This document shows positions 21,808 through 34,167 of a stretch of DNA of 64,000 bases, in pieces; the first letter of the stretch is position 1; every line of letters begins with the position of its first letter. This stretch comes from Brachycybe producta. Its lineage: Eukaryota > Arthropoda > Diplopoda > Playtdesmida > Andrognathidae. The stretch is from positions 124,001 through 188,000 of the forward strand of contig JAUPFP010000066.1 of assembly GCA_036925085.1 (NCBI GenBank), written 5' to 3'. The notes below the pieces were generated by a model. It had not been told where the DNA came from. It saw only the letters and a list, made by a program, of their open reading frames with translations, and did no database searches. A program made the translations under genes and the position numbers.

Positions 21808-22081
21808 CAGGGCCATCGTTAAGACTTTTGTGGCCCCTTGCATTGTTCAAATTGGGGCCTCTGACCCCAACTTACATATAAATTTACACAACATATTTTA
21901 CTGAGCTTTCACAGTAAATTTTTGAAATAAATCTCATATAAGTAAGACATTTATTTTTATGAATTTATATCCAATTTCATAATTTTTTTTACAGAATTTT
22001 GGCATTTATTATTTTAACAAAACTGTGAGAGGCCCCAGTTCAAATGGCGGCCCTTCAGGCCCTCCGGTTAAGTTGCCACTG
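21808..22081. mobile_element. hAT-type MITE
   Basis: The left end CAGGGCCATCGTTAAGAC with tggcccc nearby, and the right end (reverse complement CAGTGGCAACTTAACCGG) with gggcc boxes, are typical hAT ends. Flanks CCAGTGTG and CGAGAATG are poorly matched, so the duplication has decayed. Confidence 0.65.
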
Positions 22082-22094
22082 CGAGAATGTTTTG

Positions 22095-22395
22095 GAAACG
22101 AATGGGATCTGTGGTAACTCTAAAATCTGAAACAAAATGCATATAGAATTGGCTAAACACTGTACTAACATAGGTGTTTATTAAATTAAATCACGTGATT
22201 TTTTTTTTTTTACATTCTGGGGGCTGCTTCCCACAGACCCCCTGCAACAAGCTTAAATTAACGTAACACTATCTCATCACCGATATAAAAAAGTATAGTG
22301 TTCCTCCAATTCTATATGCATTCTGTTTCGGAGTTTAGTTTCCCTAAAATGTTCATTCTTTCATCCATATTTCGTCCGGACGACTTAGTATCTCG
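22095..22395. mobile_element. MITE related to 37709-38007
   Basis: The left block ggtaactctaaaatctgaaa followed by tgcatatagaattgg is inverted at ccaattctatatgcattctg ... ggagtttagtttccc. The same blocks form the arms of the copy at 37709. Between them lies a ccccctgcaacaag block like that of the fold-back element at 10477. The tips are eroded. Confidence 0.65.
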
Positions 22396-22620
22396 TCCGA
22401 ATGAGATAAAAAAAATATTTCATGGCCTCAACAAGGCTCCGTAATATGGTTATCTATTTCATTGTGTTAATTTGTGTTGTGTATAAGTTCATTATTATTT
22501 TTTTTTGCAGAATAAGGATTTAATTTGTTGGGCATGTTGTGATAAGAAGAGACAAGGGGACTGGGGGGGGGGGTGGAGTAAGCGGGTTGCCTAGTAGCAG
22601 TGGTTGGAGATGCTGAAGAA
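22396..22620. other. Non-coding interval
   Basis: A G run near 22563. No gene seen. Confidence 0.5.
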
Positions 22621-22622
22621 AA

Positions 22623-22623
<1 letters not shown>

Positions 22624-22675
<52 letters not shown>

Positions 22676-22702
22676 GGTGGTGGTGATGATGATGATGATG
22701 AT
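22624..22702. repeat. (ATG)n/(GTG)n microsatellite
   Basis: A triplet array that changes from GAT to GGT and back. Its poly-Met/Val and poly-Ile/Thr frames are artefacts. Confidence 0.96.
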
Positions 22703-23259
22703 GGGGGGTGGATGGAGAAGGTGGCTGTCTAAATTTCTACTTGTTCTCATTCATTTTCCAATGTCGAGAATAGGAAATGAAAGAGTGTACAAAGTAGCTT
22801 CTATGATTAACTATGTGTGTGTGTGGTGTAGTCTTCTAGAAATAGAACTTATCACATAGAAAAGATCATTCTAGTATATAGTTTTGATGTTTAAAGAGTT
22901 TGAGTTTAATCTTATTGTAACAATATCAAAACCTAATTAGGTGTTGTCTGTTTTTATTATTGATCAGTGAGAAGTGGGGGTGTGGAAAGGTGGGGGGGGG
23001 GTGTGATGAACGTGCACTAGGGTCTTTTATCGAGGATTTGTACACGGGTTTATTTGCTTATCATTAAAAATGTTTAATTTTTTTTTTTATCAAAACTTAT
23101 AATTCTCGTGTATTTTTTGGAAGCAAATAATCTTGTATTGTTAGTTGGTTGCACATTTTTTGCAAAACAGGTGTAAATGTACTAACAATTATTCATAGCA
23201 CAGTGAAACATAATTAAGCCTACACTTAGCACAGATTGTACTAATCTAGGGTGGTGTCA
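22703..23259. other. Non-coding interval
   Basis: No gene seen. A G run near 22993. Confidence 0.5.
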
Positions 23260-23995
23260 GAGGCTACAAATTTGCAAAATTACTTCGAAAAATCTCCACA
23301 AAGAGCGCTAGCATCGTTTTTCTATCGTGCCCTTTGACCCGATTTAAAGAAAAAAACGTTAATTTTTAAAATATACAGTCGCGGCGGCAATATGTTTATT
23401 TTTCATATTTAAAGTTGTCCAATTTTGATGGTTCAAAGTGCAAAGTGGAATGTGACAAAAAATTGGTAAGTGCGGTTCTATTTTTAAAACTATTTCAAAA
23501 TCGCGAACTTCTAACTCTTATGTTAAACTCCATTGAGTACGTGCTCGTAAGCAAAAAGGATTAAAATGCTCGTAAAAATACCTAAACATATTTTTAATAA
23601 ACGAGTGTGTCGACACGTTATTTTTTTACGTATTTTTACCAACATTTTAATGGATGGTTTTTGTTTAGGAGAATCGTACTCAATGGAGTTTAACATAAGA
23701 GTTAGAAATTCGCGATTTTGAAATATTTTTTAAAAATAGAACCACACTTACAATTTTTTGTTATTCTATCACTCGATCAGCATATATTTAAGGTGCACAT
23801 TCCACTTTGAACCATCAAAATTGGACAACTTTAAATATGAAAAATGAACATATTGCCGCCGCGACTGTGCGTTTTAAAAATTAAACGTTTTTTCTTTAAC
23901 ATCGGGTCTATGGGCTTCATAGAAAAACCTGATGCTATAGCGCTCTTTGTGGAGATTTTTCGAAGTAATTTTGCGATGTAGCCTCTTCAACGAAA
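23260..23995. mobile_element. Large palindrome (family C), copy 1
   Basis: The arms start GAGGCTAC and end GTAGCCTC. Each is about 350 bp with blocks such as ttacttcgaaaaatctccac, agagcgctagcatcg, cgcggcggcaatatg, aactccattgagtacg and aaaatgctcgtaaaaatacc, all inverted on the other side. The centre is gtgtgtcgacac. Flanks read TCA and TTCA. No transposase. Confidence 0.85.
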
Positions 23996-23999
23996 GTCA

Positions 24000-25140
24000 C
24001 TCAGAAACAAACTGGAACAATCAACACAGTTTGTGATGGGGGGGGGGGGGGGGGGGGGAAGCGCCCTTTTTTTGTTTGTTTCTAAAACAAGAAAACTCTG
24101 GTGCGGTTTAAAAATGAAATTGTACTTGGACTACTTTTGCCACAAACTATTCAATCAAATGATGGCAAGAAAAAACGATCACTGTATAACACGTTTTTAT
24201 AATGCTAATTGTAATTTCAATTATCATTAGTACAAAAATGATGATACAAACATTATGTTAAATTTAATTTGAAAAATGTCTAAAAAAAAAGGGTTTAAAT
24301 CGCATGATAAAAATAGCCTAAAAGGTTGTTTCCACATATTTTTGGTACTTGAGGTTTCCTTATTAAAATTCAAAACTCCACTTAGATATTAATATTTAGA
24401 CACAATCATTCGTAACAAATCTTCTTTATTTTCTAGTTGTTTTGGGGGGAGGGTTGTTTAGAAGAAAACAGCTGTGATTTCTATTGATGCAGCTAAAAAT
24501 CTTGCTGTGGGTTTTCTTCTACTTTTTTTTTTCTTTCTTATTTTCTCATCTTCCCAGAGCCAAAAGCAATATTTGTTATTATAGTTTTATGAATTTTCTT
24601 CTTCTTCTTTCTGAGTCCATAAATAGGATTATCGAGACATGATAGATAATCTTGTAATTGCATCTTGTTTCTTTCTTTATTCTACTTGAAATATTTTCGG
24701 TTTTGATTCTCAGAATGTTTCCAATGTGCTGCTGCTGTTGCTGCTTACAATTTTCTGCACAGATTTATTTTTAGGGGGAGAGAAGAGAGGAGGTGTATAA
24801 GTTGGTTGGTTATTTTATTGCATAAGTCCCTACACTTCAACTACAGGCTCACCAAGGACCTGTTGGTGTGTTTATAGTTTAGTATTGGACATCATTGGAG
24901 TCTATATTTGCTTGAGTGGACATCGCGTAACGGCCTGTCTACAATTCTTGACCAAATCGTGCGTAATCGTCCTGTGTGTTCATCTAAAAGGGGTTGAGAG
25001 GAGAATAAGTGAGAGAAAGAGAGGCAAAAGAAGAATATCGGTGGCTGTTCGTGCGGACACACAGCCAAGAGTTTACAGAATGTGTTAGAATGTTTGGTGG
25101 TTTGCTGTAGAAAAAAAAGAGCCTCACTGAAACTGCTGAA
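24000..25140. other. Non-coding interval with a 21-base G run
   Basis: The G run at 24038-24058 is the longest in the window. No gene seen; frames of 65-67 codons lack features. Confidence 0.55.
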
Positions 25141-25525
25141 TAGAGATCGGGGGGGGGGGGGTAGAACCGAACCGTTTTTACTCGGTTCGGAACTGGTTTA
25201 ATCGGTCCCCACTATGTCGTAGCAGATTTCCGCAGCAATCTATGTGCAGATGCGCAATATTGCGCAGATTTGCGCAGCATAGTAGTCTAATGTGCTGTGC
25301 AAATCTGCTAATGAGTTTGAACTGATCAGAACCGGTTCCCAATATGCATAATTAGCAGATTTGCGCAGCACATTAGTTAGAGGTAGCAAAGGATAGAACC
25401 GAACCGAATTTACTCGGTTTGGAACCAGTTTTTATGAGTTCAACCTATACTGGCGAACCGGTTTTATAAGTTCCAGTAATTGGTGAACCGGTTTTACCAG
25501 TTGCGAACTGTTGACATCTCTACCC
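25141..25525. mobile_element. hAT-like aaccggtt-rich element, intact-length copy
   Basis: Uninterrupted relative of 7246-8368. It has the left tip TAGAGATC followed by a G run and gtagaaccgaaccg, the gcagatttgcgcagcac blocks, and the right tip (reverse complement TAGAGATGTCAACAG). It proves where the 7647-8317 insertion entered the other copy. The 8-bp flanks do not match. Confidence 0.75.
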
Positions 25526-26052
25526 GGGCTCAGGTTCCCCATCATAACACACTAATTTCATGACGTTTGTGTCAAGACACGCACTCTTGAAGTTGAGTCA
25601 ACAATGGGCTAATTAATTGTCATGTTGTTTTGTAAAATCTATATTGTAGTATACAAATTGAGTGAACCTTTAGCGTGTCACACAGTCACTGGACACTTTA
25701 TGACATTCTGAAACTCTACACCAGTATCTGTGAGGACACAATAGATCCCGGTAGGCATTATAATGTCCTCATGCGAACTGGATTGCCGGTGGACACTTAA
25801 GTGTCTTTTCTGGACAGATACTGGACACCATTGTGTTCTTCTGCAAACTGGACAATTGTTATACCTATTTACAGATCTAGAACCTCGTTACAGAAAGAAA
25901 ATGAGTGCCACATGACAGTAAATTGTCATGTCTAGGTCATAATCTTGTAAGAAGTCACAAAAGCAAATGTATACTGTTACTTCGCAATTTGGCTCTTGGG
26001 CCACAAATCCGAGCAATAGTTAGAATTTTTGCAGTAACTGAGTAGCCACTTG
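25526..26052. other. Non-coding interval with loose actggacac repeats
   Basis: Boxes like actggacac recur in both degenerate direct and inverted form at 25690-25855. No gene seen. Confidence 0.5.
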
Positions 26053-26195
26053 ACAGGCATGCGTGCGCAGCTTCAGACTTTCTTTGGCTCCACTCTTTTA
26101 TGAGCGTCAGACCAAATATCAACCAATTAGATTTTGATGACGCTCATAATTAGGGCGGAGCCAAAGAAATTCTAAAGCAGTGCACAGATACCTGT
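26053..26195. mobile_element. GC-box palindromic MITE (family M), short copy
   Basis: Ends ACAGGCATGCGTGCGCAGC and (inverse) ACAGGTATCTGTGCACTGC; core caaccaattagattttgatg, gagcgtcag and gggcggagcc. Flanks gccacttg and gccaattg agree at 7 of 8 positions. 143 bp, lacking part of the longer copies' centre. Confidence 0.8.
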
Positions 26196-27355
26196 GCCAA
26201 TTGTACCTTTTGAAAGAAAAAAAAAAGGGCAACATCTGTTAACAATTTGAGCGTTTTCTAAATGTGTCCAATCACCTGCACTTTAGGCACACTTTGTATC
26301 ACACATACTTGCCCATTTTTCTTTTTCATATAAAGAGAACTAATAATGAAAATGATGAGTATTGCCTTGTATTGCCTCTTTTGTTTGTTCTACATTACAA
26401 GATTGTTTTTTCAAGAGCTGTGGATGTGGTTGGTTGTTGAAGAAACTTTTGCCTCAGCCTCTTTCCATTATTTTTTTGTCTTCCTTTTTTTTCCCATATA
26501 AACTTGTATATAACTTTGTTATCGTTCAAAGTTTATTTGAACATAAAAAATATGTTTTCATTTTCAAGATATAGTAAGTACTTCAATGTTATTCTTAGTT
26601 AATAATGGAGACTTTGGAAGTGTGTTTTTGACAAGTGAAGTTCATTCATTGAAGGTTTTTTCTAAATACTTTTCTTTCTTCGTCTTACTCTTGAAGTTGT
26701 GACTTGAAGCAACTTACACTAAGTTATTACTGTTTGACCACTTAGAAAGCTGAATTTGGTGGGAAGTTTACTTGAAAAGGATGGCTGCTGTTATTTTTTC
26801 CGTTTAGTGGTGTTTGGTACCTTTAGTGGCAAAAACCTTTACTGGTACTAAATTTGAGCATGCGATCACCACACTGCAGGACATTCAAGCAATAAAGGGC
26901 TTTGGCATATGAACCGATTTTCAATAGTTCGAGTGCGACTGCAAAATGTAGTCAGGGATCCCCCCCAAAGCCAATGGAGAATTCCCTACCTCCCCCCCCC
27001 CCCCCCGGGACCTATTCAAAATTGGAAGAGTAGGCCAATATGAAATAGTCTTTAAATTTTGGAATAAATGAACATTCATTCTCTATTCTGCGAGCGTAGC
27101 GAGCAAACAATCATTTTATGGTTTCCTCTTGTCATCAATTTTGGCGAGCGTAGCGAGTCATAAAAATAATACTTATAATATGCCATATAAGATTGGCTTA
27201 ATCACACTACTTTCTATTAGTGCCATGCTAATTATTATAAAAATAAAGTATTTGGATACAAAATCTCAATCAGCCCCCCCCCCCAAAAAAAGCAAATGAG
27301 TTGCTCACCAGACTACCCCCCCCCCCCCTATGGGCACCCCTGAATGTAGATATAA
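26196..27355. other. Non-coding interval with C runs and gcgagcgtagcgag motifs
   Basis: C runs lie at 26991-27006 and around 27275-27330. The motif gcgagcgtagcgag occurs at about 27090 and 27143; a similar one is in the hAT-like copies at 4263 and 21294, so this may be a decayed relative. No gene. Confidence 0.5.
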
Positions 27356-27582
27356 AACTTTAGAAATTCGCGATTTTGAAATTTTTTTTTAAAATAGAAA
27401 TTGCACTTTGAACCATCGAAATTGGACAACTTTAAATATGAAAAATAAACATATTACTGCCGCGACTGTATATTTTAAAAATTAACGTTTTTTTCTTTAA
27501 CATTGGGTCAATGGGCTAAATATAAACATGATGCTAGCGCTCTTTGTGGAGATTTTTCGAAGTAATTTTGCGATGTAGCCTC
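27356..27582. mobile_element. Family C palindrome, right arm only
   Basis: Blocks gaaattcgcgattttgaaat, ttgcactttgaaccatc, gcgctctttgtggagatttt and ...gcgatgtagcctc, followed by TTAA. The left arm is missing. Confidence 0.85.
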
Positions 27583-29460
27583 TTAATGGTAATAGTTTGA
27601 TGATGGCACGAAGTTCTCATTTAAAAACAATGTTTGTATGAAAATGTTTTCATTTGCCAGGTTTGTGGTAACATTTACTCTTAACTGGTGACCATACTGT
27701 GCGGTAGGTATATATACTGTACACACAATCTAATAAAGAACATTGGTAAAAACCTCGTAACTGCATAAGAGTAAATTGCTACAATGTTGAGCTGAGTTGT
27801 AAGACTGAGGAGACTATGGTGTAATATGTGTGTCTGCAATGTTGAGTTTATGTGGTTTCAATGAGATTTGTTGTAATCAACAGATATGTAAGGATTGCCA
27901 TGTTGGGGGGGGGGGGGGGTGGATTGGAGGAGTGAGAATCAAGGAAAGAAAGAGAAGAGAGAGTGAAAGGGAAAATAGAATCGATTTTTTCTACGTGGTT
28001 GCATGTTTAGGAGTTGCTTAAATTTTCCAATCATCACAATAGGCTTCATTGAGTTTTCGATGAGCCAAAGAGCTTGAGGGGTAGTTGAGAATTGAACCTT
28101 TAGTGCTATCTGCAGTAAACCATAAGACATTCGTGCTAATCACTGACTTGAGGGTGAAAGGGAGATCTAGATAGGGTAAAAAAAAAGAAAAGGATTTCGA
28201 GAGTTATTTTTTTGTGTGTCGAGTGTAGGATAGCATTTGGATGGGGTTAAGGGTGGTGTAGTGAGTGGTGGGTGCAGAAAAGAAAATTTATTTAACTGAT
28301 GTGTGTGTGTGTGGACGCTTGGATAAATAATTCTAATGAAAAAAAAGTTTAGGGTTCAATCCTTTCATTTGTTGGGATTCTTCTTTTTTTTTTTTGGTTG
28401 TTGTTGCAGGGAGTCTGATGATGAGATCATATGATGGGCATACTTGATAATTAAAATGGGGTTTTAAAGCTTTGCCATTGCTTTATAAAAAAAAAATTAA
28501 ACTAGTCTCAGTAGGGTTCTACTTTTAGAAAATGTTTGTCCATATTTTGGGGTTATTTTTTTCCCCCGGATCTTCCACTTGACCTCCATTTCAGATTCTA
28601 ACAACATTGTTTGGACACCCATTGAGATCCACAATCTAACTTTTTCCTGGTTCCAGGGTTCATATGTAATAATTTAATAACATAATGAGGTATTGAGTGT
28701 TGCATCCGGAATTGAGGATGGGTAAGAAGACAGGGAAATCTTTAATCATTGTTCCAGATAGACCAGACTTGTTTGCAATCATTGGAACATTTTGAGTGTC
28801 TACTCTAGAATGGTATCAATGACCCTGACTATGTGGACAGTGTTCAAATGTTGTTGTGATCCTATGAACTTGGACTAGATTTACAAATAAGCAAAGGAGG
28901 CAATTTTAGAAGATGGCAATAATCATTTTTTGCAATGTAAATATGTGGCGTTATTTATGAAAATTCATCACATGTGTAACACCCGGTATATCATGATCAC
29001 CCAGAAGGCTAGCCTGGGGGTGTCCGACTCCTCATTGTCCCGCTCTCGCTTAAGTACGAACCTGTTTGCAAGCTGAGGAATAGACCTTGGGACGCAGTCG
29101 CTTGGACCTGGTTGCACCTCGAAGGTGTACACAGGTCCAGGTTTATAAAAGCACTGCATTTTCCATTGTTTGGCATCCAATCTGTTTTTCAAATTAGTTC
29201 ACGCTTTGTTATGTCAATTTTCATCTGTCAGAAACAATGGGCCCTTGGACACTTCACCTTTAATGAAACAATTCATCTTTGTGGTTCTTATGTCTTCTTC
29301 AATAGAGATGATATAAAGTGTTTGTAACAAGCTGCAGCATTGTTTTTTGTTCCTTAACTATTCTATTTGGAACAATTGGAGGCACCTTAAGACAAGGAGG
29401 TAAACGGACATCATAGGGAGAACAAAGACGAGACGATCCAGAAGCGGTGGTAACCACCTT
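27583..29460. other. Non-coding interval
   Basis: A G run lies at 27904-27918. A GC-richer block at 29005-29150 has a 74-codon minus-strand frame that I do not recognise. No gene call is supported. Confidence 0.5.
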
Positions 29461-29520
29461 TCTGAAGAATTTCATCCTATTCAGGAAGTTCTGAAGAATT
29501 TCATCCTATTCAGGAAGACA
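29460..29520. repeat. Two direct copies of a 30-bp unit
   Basis: The sequence tctgaagaatttcatcctat followed by tcaggaag occurs twice in tandem, nearly identical. Downstream at 29565-29645 are small self-complementary blocks (ccttcctcgcatgg; accacctcgcatgtgaggtgg). Confidence 0.85.
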
Positions 29521-29649
29521 TTGGTCATCCATCGCCTTCGGTCTACTTCTGACTCTCCACCCTTCCTCGCATGGTAGCCATACGATAGAGGAAGGCACTC
29601 GAGTCAAAGAATAGAGGAGACCACCTCGCATGTGAGGTGGATTCTCACA

Positions 29650-31190
29650 CGTGATTCAATGTAATGAAGTTAAAACTTACCTAATTAAACCTAAAATCAT
29701 TTGAAAATTTGTTAAATTAAACTGTTACAAAGCAGCCATTGTAAGTTATACAATATATTTTTTAGTTATATTTTAAGAGCCTAGATCCACGTCCATCTTG
29801 TTGTTTTGAGCAGACGATAACGAGACAAATGAGTGTTCTTATATAGTGTTACTAAAACTGAAAGAAATCGCCTCACAATCGCTCAATTCAAATACAGTAA
29901 AACGCAAAATGCAATAAAAGTATTGTTCTTCACGTGCTCGATTTAAATAACATTTAAAATCTTACGTTTTTTTTAACTCGATGTTAAGTCCCATAGGAGC
30001 AAAAAACCGTCACCCAAACATTTGAAGAACTCCCGTTAAAAACAACTCGGAACAATAACAAAATAATTATTACGTGCATTAATCTACTGGCTTCACAATG
30101 TTTTCTTTTTCGAAGGTTAGCACGCGAAATTATTTTTCTATTAATTATTATGTGACTTCGAACCCGGAGAAAAAACGTTAAAAAACCGTTTTTCAATCAA
30201 CAACGATCGCAGCGCCTATATTCGGAGAAATTTTGAACTAAACGATGTATCTTGCCTCTTAAGAGATATTTTGGTATTTTACGTTTCGGAAGTATAAACT
30301 AGAAGAGTGAATGGATCGCTTAAGCGAGATACATAGAAAAATACTTGTGTAAATGCAAAGTAGATGGCGCCTGCAACATCCATAGGTGGCAAAGTACACC
30401 CCCAATTAGTTGAAATGGAAAGCCTTTTAGGTATAAAAGCGTCGAAAACAATCTATTATCAGTACGTGACAAACTTACCCAGAACATAATATATAAGTGA
30501 AGAGAGCACGTGTAGAAATAGCGACGACGAAATTAAAAGTTTGCATCCAGATTTGAAAAGTGTCAGTACATTTTTATGGGAGGGCTAGTGGCGCCATCTA
30601 ATGCTATAGGGACAACATAAATTATCTATTTGCATTTTTAAGGAGATTTTGAAGAGGATTTTATGACCAAACAGTGAATATTATGAGGACAATCTTATTT
30701 ACACCCTGAGCTTTTATTGAGGAACATTGAGTTTCTTGTCCATTGATGCTGAGCTTCAAACTCCGTTACTTTTGCGGACAACACGTGAAAAGTTTTTAAA
30801 ACAATCGTTTTGAGACAATTGTTGCTTTTAAGAGCGGGGACATTTTATCTTGTCCGAATTTTTTCATTAAAAAGTTGATGGGTTTAGCATTAGTATTGTT
30901 TATTTCACAATTAGCAGTTATTGATAATGCAAATCATTACAGCTAAATTGTAAATTGGGCAAAAACTACTTTGACCACTGTTTTTATTACATTTCAATTT
31001 TGTGGTTGTTTAGTTATTAACAATATCAAATTAACTTAAATGCTTTTAAGATGTATTTACAAAGGGAGCTGCCGTTGTAAATACTTGCAAAGTAATTTAG
31101 CAATTAGTTTTATTACTGTCTATTTCAGATTAGTTGAAAATGTGCAATACCACCAATGGGGTTATAAGTGGCAAAAGTGTCTAAAACAGT
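29650..31190. other. Non-coding interval
   Basis: I see no gene, transposon end or long repeat here. It is one of the longer unique-looking stretches. Confidence 0.5.
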
Positions 31191-31191
31191 A

Positions 31192-31835
31192 TGGCTTGGG
31201 TCCCACATGCAAAAAAAAAAGCAGAACATATAGAAACTAGTGGGGTGACCCGTCATAAATGACGGGAGCAAAATTCTAGTTTAATTTTGCTACTAAAATT
31301 ATTTAACTATTTTATTCAAATACTTCGTAAGCACCTTACTATTGTTTGGGGTTCTTGGATCTGGAGAGCGCAACATAAAAGTTCACCATGAGAAAAAAAG
31401 CGGTTCATTTAAATTTAATTAAATACCGATGTGCTCGGATGTGCTTAAACGTTTTTGTCCCTGTTTGTGCAGCGTTATACACAAACAGGCTCACAATGCT
31501 TAATATTATATAAAATACAAATTAAAAAAATTAAAAAACGACTTTCCTCTACATTTCTGTTTTCCATCGCGTTTATTTTTTTGAGTTTATAGAATCAAGG
31601 AGAATAATAGCCATTAAAAATGCTGTGGCTGATGGACGCATTCGTATTGGTTGATAGTATGTAATTCTGTGTGGCGGAATAGAAAGAAAAGTGGAGAAAT
31701 ATTTTTAAGTTTTTTTCTACCAATCTTCTGCTAAATAATTAAAAAAAAATGTTTTAAATTAAGCGAATTCAGAAATTCTATTTTCACTTATAATTTCCAG
31801 ATGATTTTTTTCTACACGTGGAACCTCGTCCTAAA
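31192..31835. mobile_element. Repeat family E, copy 1 (split by a Helitron)
   Basis: It starts gcttgggtcccacatgc. After the insert it continues tacatttctgttttcc..., the ggcggaatagaaa block, and ends with cacgtggaacctcg, an imperfect inverse of the start. The body matches 35780-36060 and 62740-63097. No coding. Confidence 0.65.
31237..31497 (-). mobile_element. Helitron-like element
   Basis: On the minus strand it ends with the hairpin CCCGTCATTTATGACGGG, then gtcaccccaCTAG and T. The body shares gcgctctccagatccaagaa-like sequence and the aaatgaaccgc block with the copies at 7985 and 42705. The 5' limit near 31497 is set by loss of similarity. Inserted in family E copy 1. Confidence 0.75.
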
Positions 31836-32493
31836 TCTAGATAACGTCAACGAAAAAAGATCACGTCCACGAAAATCTATTAAGATTTTCTTATTGTTAG
31901 TCAGTCTGCACATTGCCTAAAACTATTAATTGCGTGGATTATATTGAATTAGTGAAATTGCACATTGACTAGTGAGTCTGCAGAATGACTGATTTTTCAC
32001 TTTCTCTGTAACATATGCAATAAAATAATGTTGTGTGTGTTTTTCTCATGCCTTCCTCCTCTTGTCTCCATCTCTCCCTCTCTTTAATGTTTTTTTTTTG
32101 TCTCTTGACTAAAATTAGTCCCCAATTTGGCGACTGTTTGTAAATTTAAAAGTCAACAGGAAGAATCCAACCTTTTAACCTTGTTTGCATTTTATTTGTG
32201 TATACATCTCGGCATCTTTTTTTGAACATTGGTTGTTTTGGAGTTGTAACCTTTGAGTATGAAGTTTGTCTTTTTTTTTTGAGGGAGAGAAGGAGAGTAT
32301 TTATTTATGATAAGTGTTGTTAGCTTTATCTTTAAGGTAGACAACAGTTGTGGGGGTGGAGAGAAAGACACTGGAGAATAAAGCCGAGGTCACACTACTC
32401 AACAAATTGATGCTGAACTTGTGTGCAACATATGAAAATGTAGCCTATACATTCATTTCTGATGAAACTCATTAGCAATTAGTCATTAGTACT
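31836..32493. other. Non-coding interval
   Basis: No gene seen; T homopolymers up to ten bases. Confidence 0.5.
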
Positions 32494-32920
32494 AAGGTTA
32501 GTTTCACATGGTCCAGGTTATTGCCCGTCCGGGTGATTGCCCGTCCAGAAGATTGCCGGGACGGGCAGTGTCCGGATTCCGTCTTCTATGTATCCGAGGG
32601 TTTCCCGGGTCCAGAGGTTTTCTCGGTATTTGGAGCATGTTCAAACATGCAGAACAAACCTAGGCAAGCACACCAAGAGAGCACTCGGACGACGAAACAT
32701 CCAGGTCACGTGTAGGCATGCATTGCACATTGTTGTCTACTAAGAGTGCTGGGTCTGGGCGAACGCCCATCCGAGAATCGGAAGGTTTGTTGCAGGGCGA
32801 TCCGAGTGTTTTTTTTTTACGCCTGGACGAAGATTTGTCCGCGTCCAGATGGTGTGAAAAAGCCCATGCCTTCCCATAACTCTGACGGGCAAATACCCAG
32901 GTCGCGTGAAACTAGCCTAG
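32494..32920. mobile_element. MITE with aaggttagtttcac ends
   Basis: The left arm aaggttagtttcacatggtc ... ttgcccgtcc and the right arm (reverse complement ctaggctagtttcacgcgac ... tttgcccgtc) are inverted. The inner part is rich in gtcc/ggac and cccg boxes. No clear target duplication. Frames of 64-68 codons here are incidental. Confidence 0.7.
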
Positions 32921-33284
32921 TTTGATTTCTATTCACCGTGATCAGATAAATTTAATAGACGCAACTCAATTGCATCATTCTGGAGGTGGATTTAGGCCTA
33001 CATAATACAATATTACATAATGTTCACGACTTACAACTATCAGGGCAGCCCCTGATTTTTCTTTGTGACAATTTTCTTACTGCTTGACATTACAAGGTTT
33101 CAAGATTAAGTTGCAACCCTGACTTTTCCCATTTATTTGTTTGTTTTCTATTTTTATGTTAAGCCAGTTGTTGCAAGTTCGATAATTAGACATCCTTCAA
33201 GGTTGGAGTTTTCCTAAGATGATATTATTATTACTTATAGAATGACACATAAAATTGTCAAGTACAATTTTAGTCAGTGTGAAC
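32921..33284. other. Non-coding interval
   Basis: No gene seen. Confidence 0.5.
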
Positions 33285-33477
33285 TAGGCTTGCCACCTGT
33301 GGAGGACAGTCCTCCATGTGGAAGAAGTGTCCTCCGGAATCCACGAAGGCAAACATGTCCTCCACGAAGGCCACACGTCCTATTTTGTGGAGGACATTTT
33401 TGCCTTCGTGGAGGCCGGAGGACATTTCTTCCACATGGAGGACTGTCCTCCACAAAAGAGGAAAGGTGGCAAGCCTA
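33285..33477. mobile_element. hAT-type MITE (TAGGCTTGCC family), copy 2
   Basis: Perfect ends TAGGCTTGCCACCT / AGGTGGCAAGCCTA and a perfect 8-bp duplication GTGTGAAC (33277-33284, 33478-33485). 193 bp. The interior is more symmetric than copy 1: ccacgaaggcaaacatgtcc faces gacatttttgccttcgtgg. Confidence 0.94.
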
Positions 33478-33485
33478 GTGTGAAC

Positions 33486-34167
33486 ATACTGTATTTTAAG
33501 TTGCACAGCACTGCACAACAATTTAAAGAATAATATGAACCTAGCTCAACAAAATCTCACAGTCTTGAAAAGATGGTGTTTTCTATTGAAGAAGAAGGAG
33601 TGACACTCTTGTGTAATGTTGGAGACTCGAGTGTATTTGTGATAACAATTTTAGTGAGATATTTCAAAGCTATATGTCTTTCTATGGGGACAACATCTTC
33701 CTCCCACCACCTGACACACAACATTCCTCTTTATACTTTACTAATACCTGGTCAAATAAAACTAGTCCTTTTTTTCGTGAATCAACATTCAAAATGTTGC
33801 TTCTGTAAACTTGTACTTCAGTCTTATGTTTTTTTTTGTTCTTAAGAACAAATTTTCTTCGACCTTTTGTCTCTGTTGTTGTTTGTTTGTTTTTTATTTC
33901 TGCTGCTGTTTTCTGCTATAAAGTGTAATTTGTATCTTTGCACAAAATGTTGTTAAAAAAGAATGGGGCTTAATAACTAGCTGAGGGAAAAGGAAGGGGG
34001 CTTCTTTTTTTTATACAATCACAATAGGGATTTATGAACCAAGGGGGTTTTCAATTTTATGTCTCCTGTCAAGTTGATAGCACATCTGACCATTTCTTTT
34101 TTGACTTCATACTTTCAAACTAGAAGAAACTACTCTTGTTTTTATAGTTTATACATTATACAGTATA
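33486..34167. other. Non-coding interval
   Basis: No supported gene. A 90-codon frame at 33573-33845 has no recognisable domain. Confidence 0.5.

Noticed and set aside
28968-29192. 74-codon minus-strand frame in a GC-richer block
   Set aside because: The residues do not resemble a family I can name, and it lacks splice signals that I could pair.
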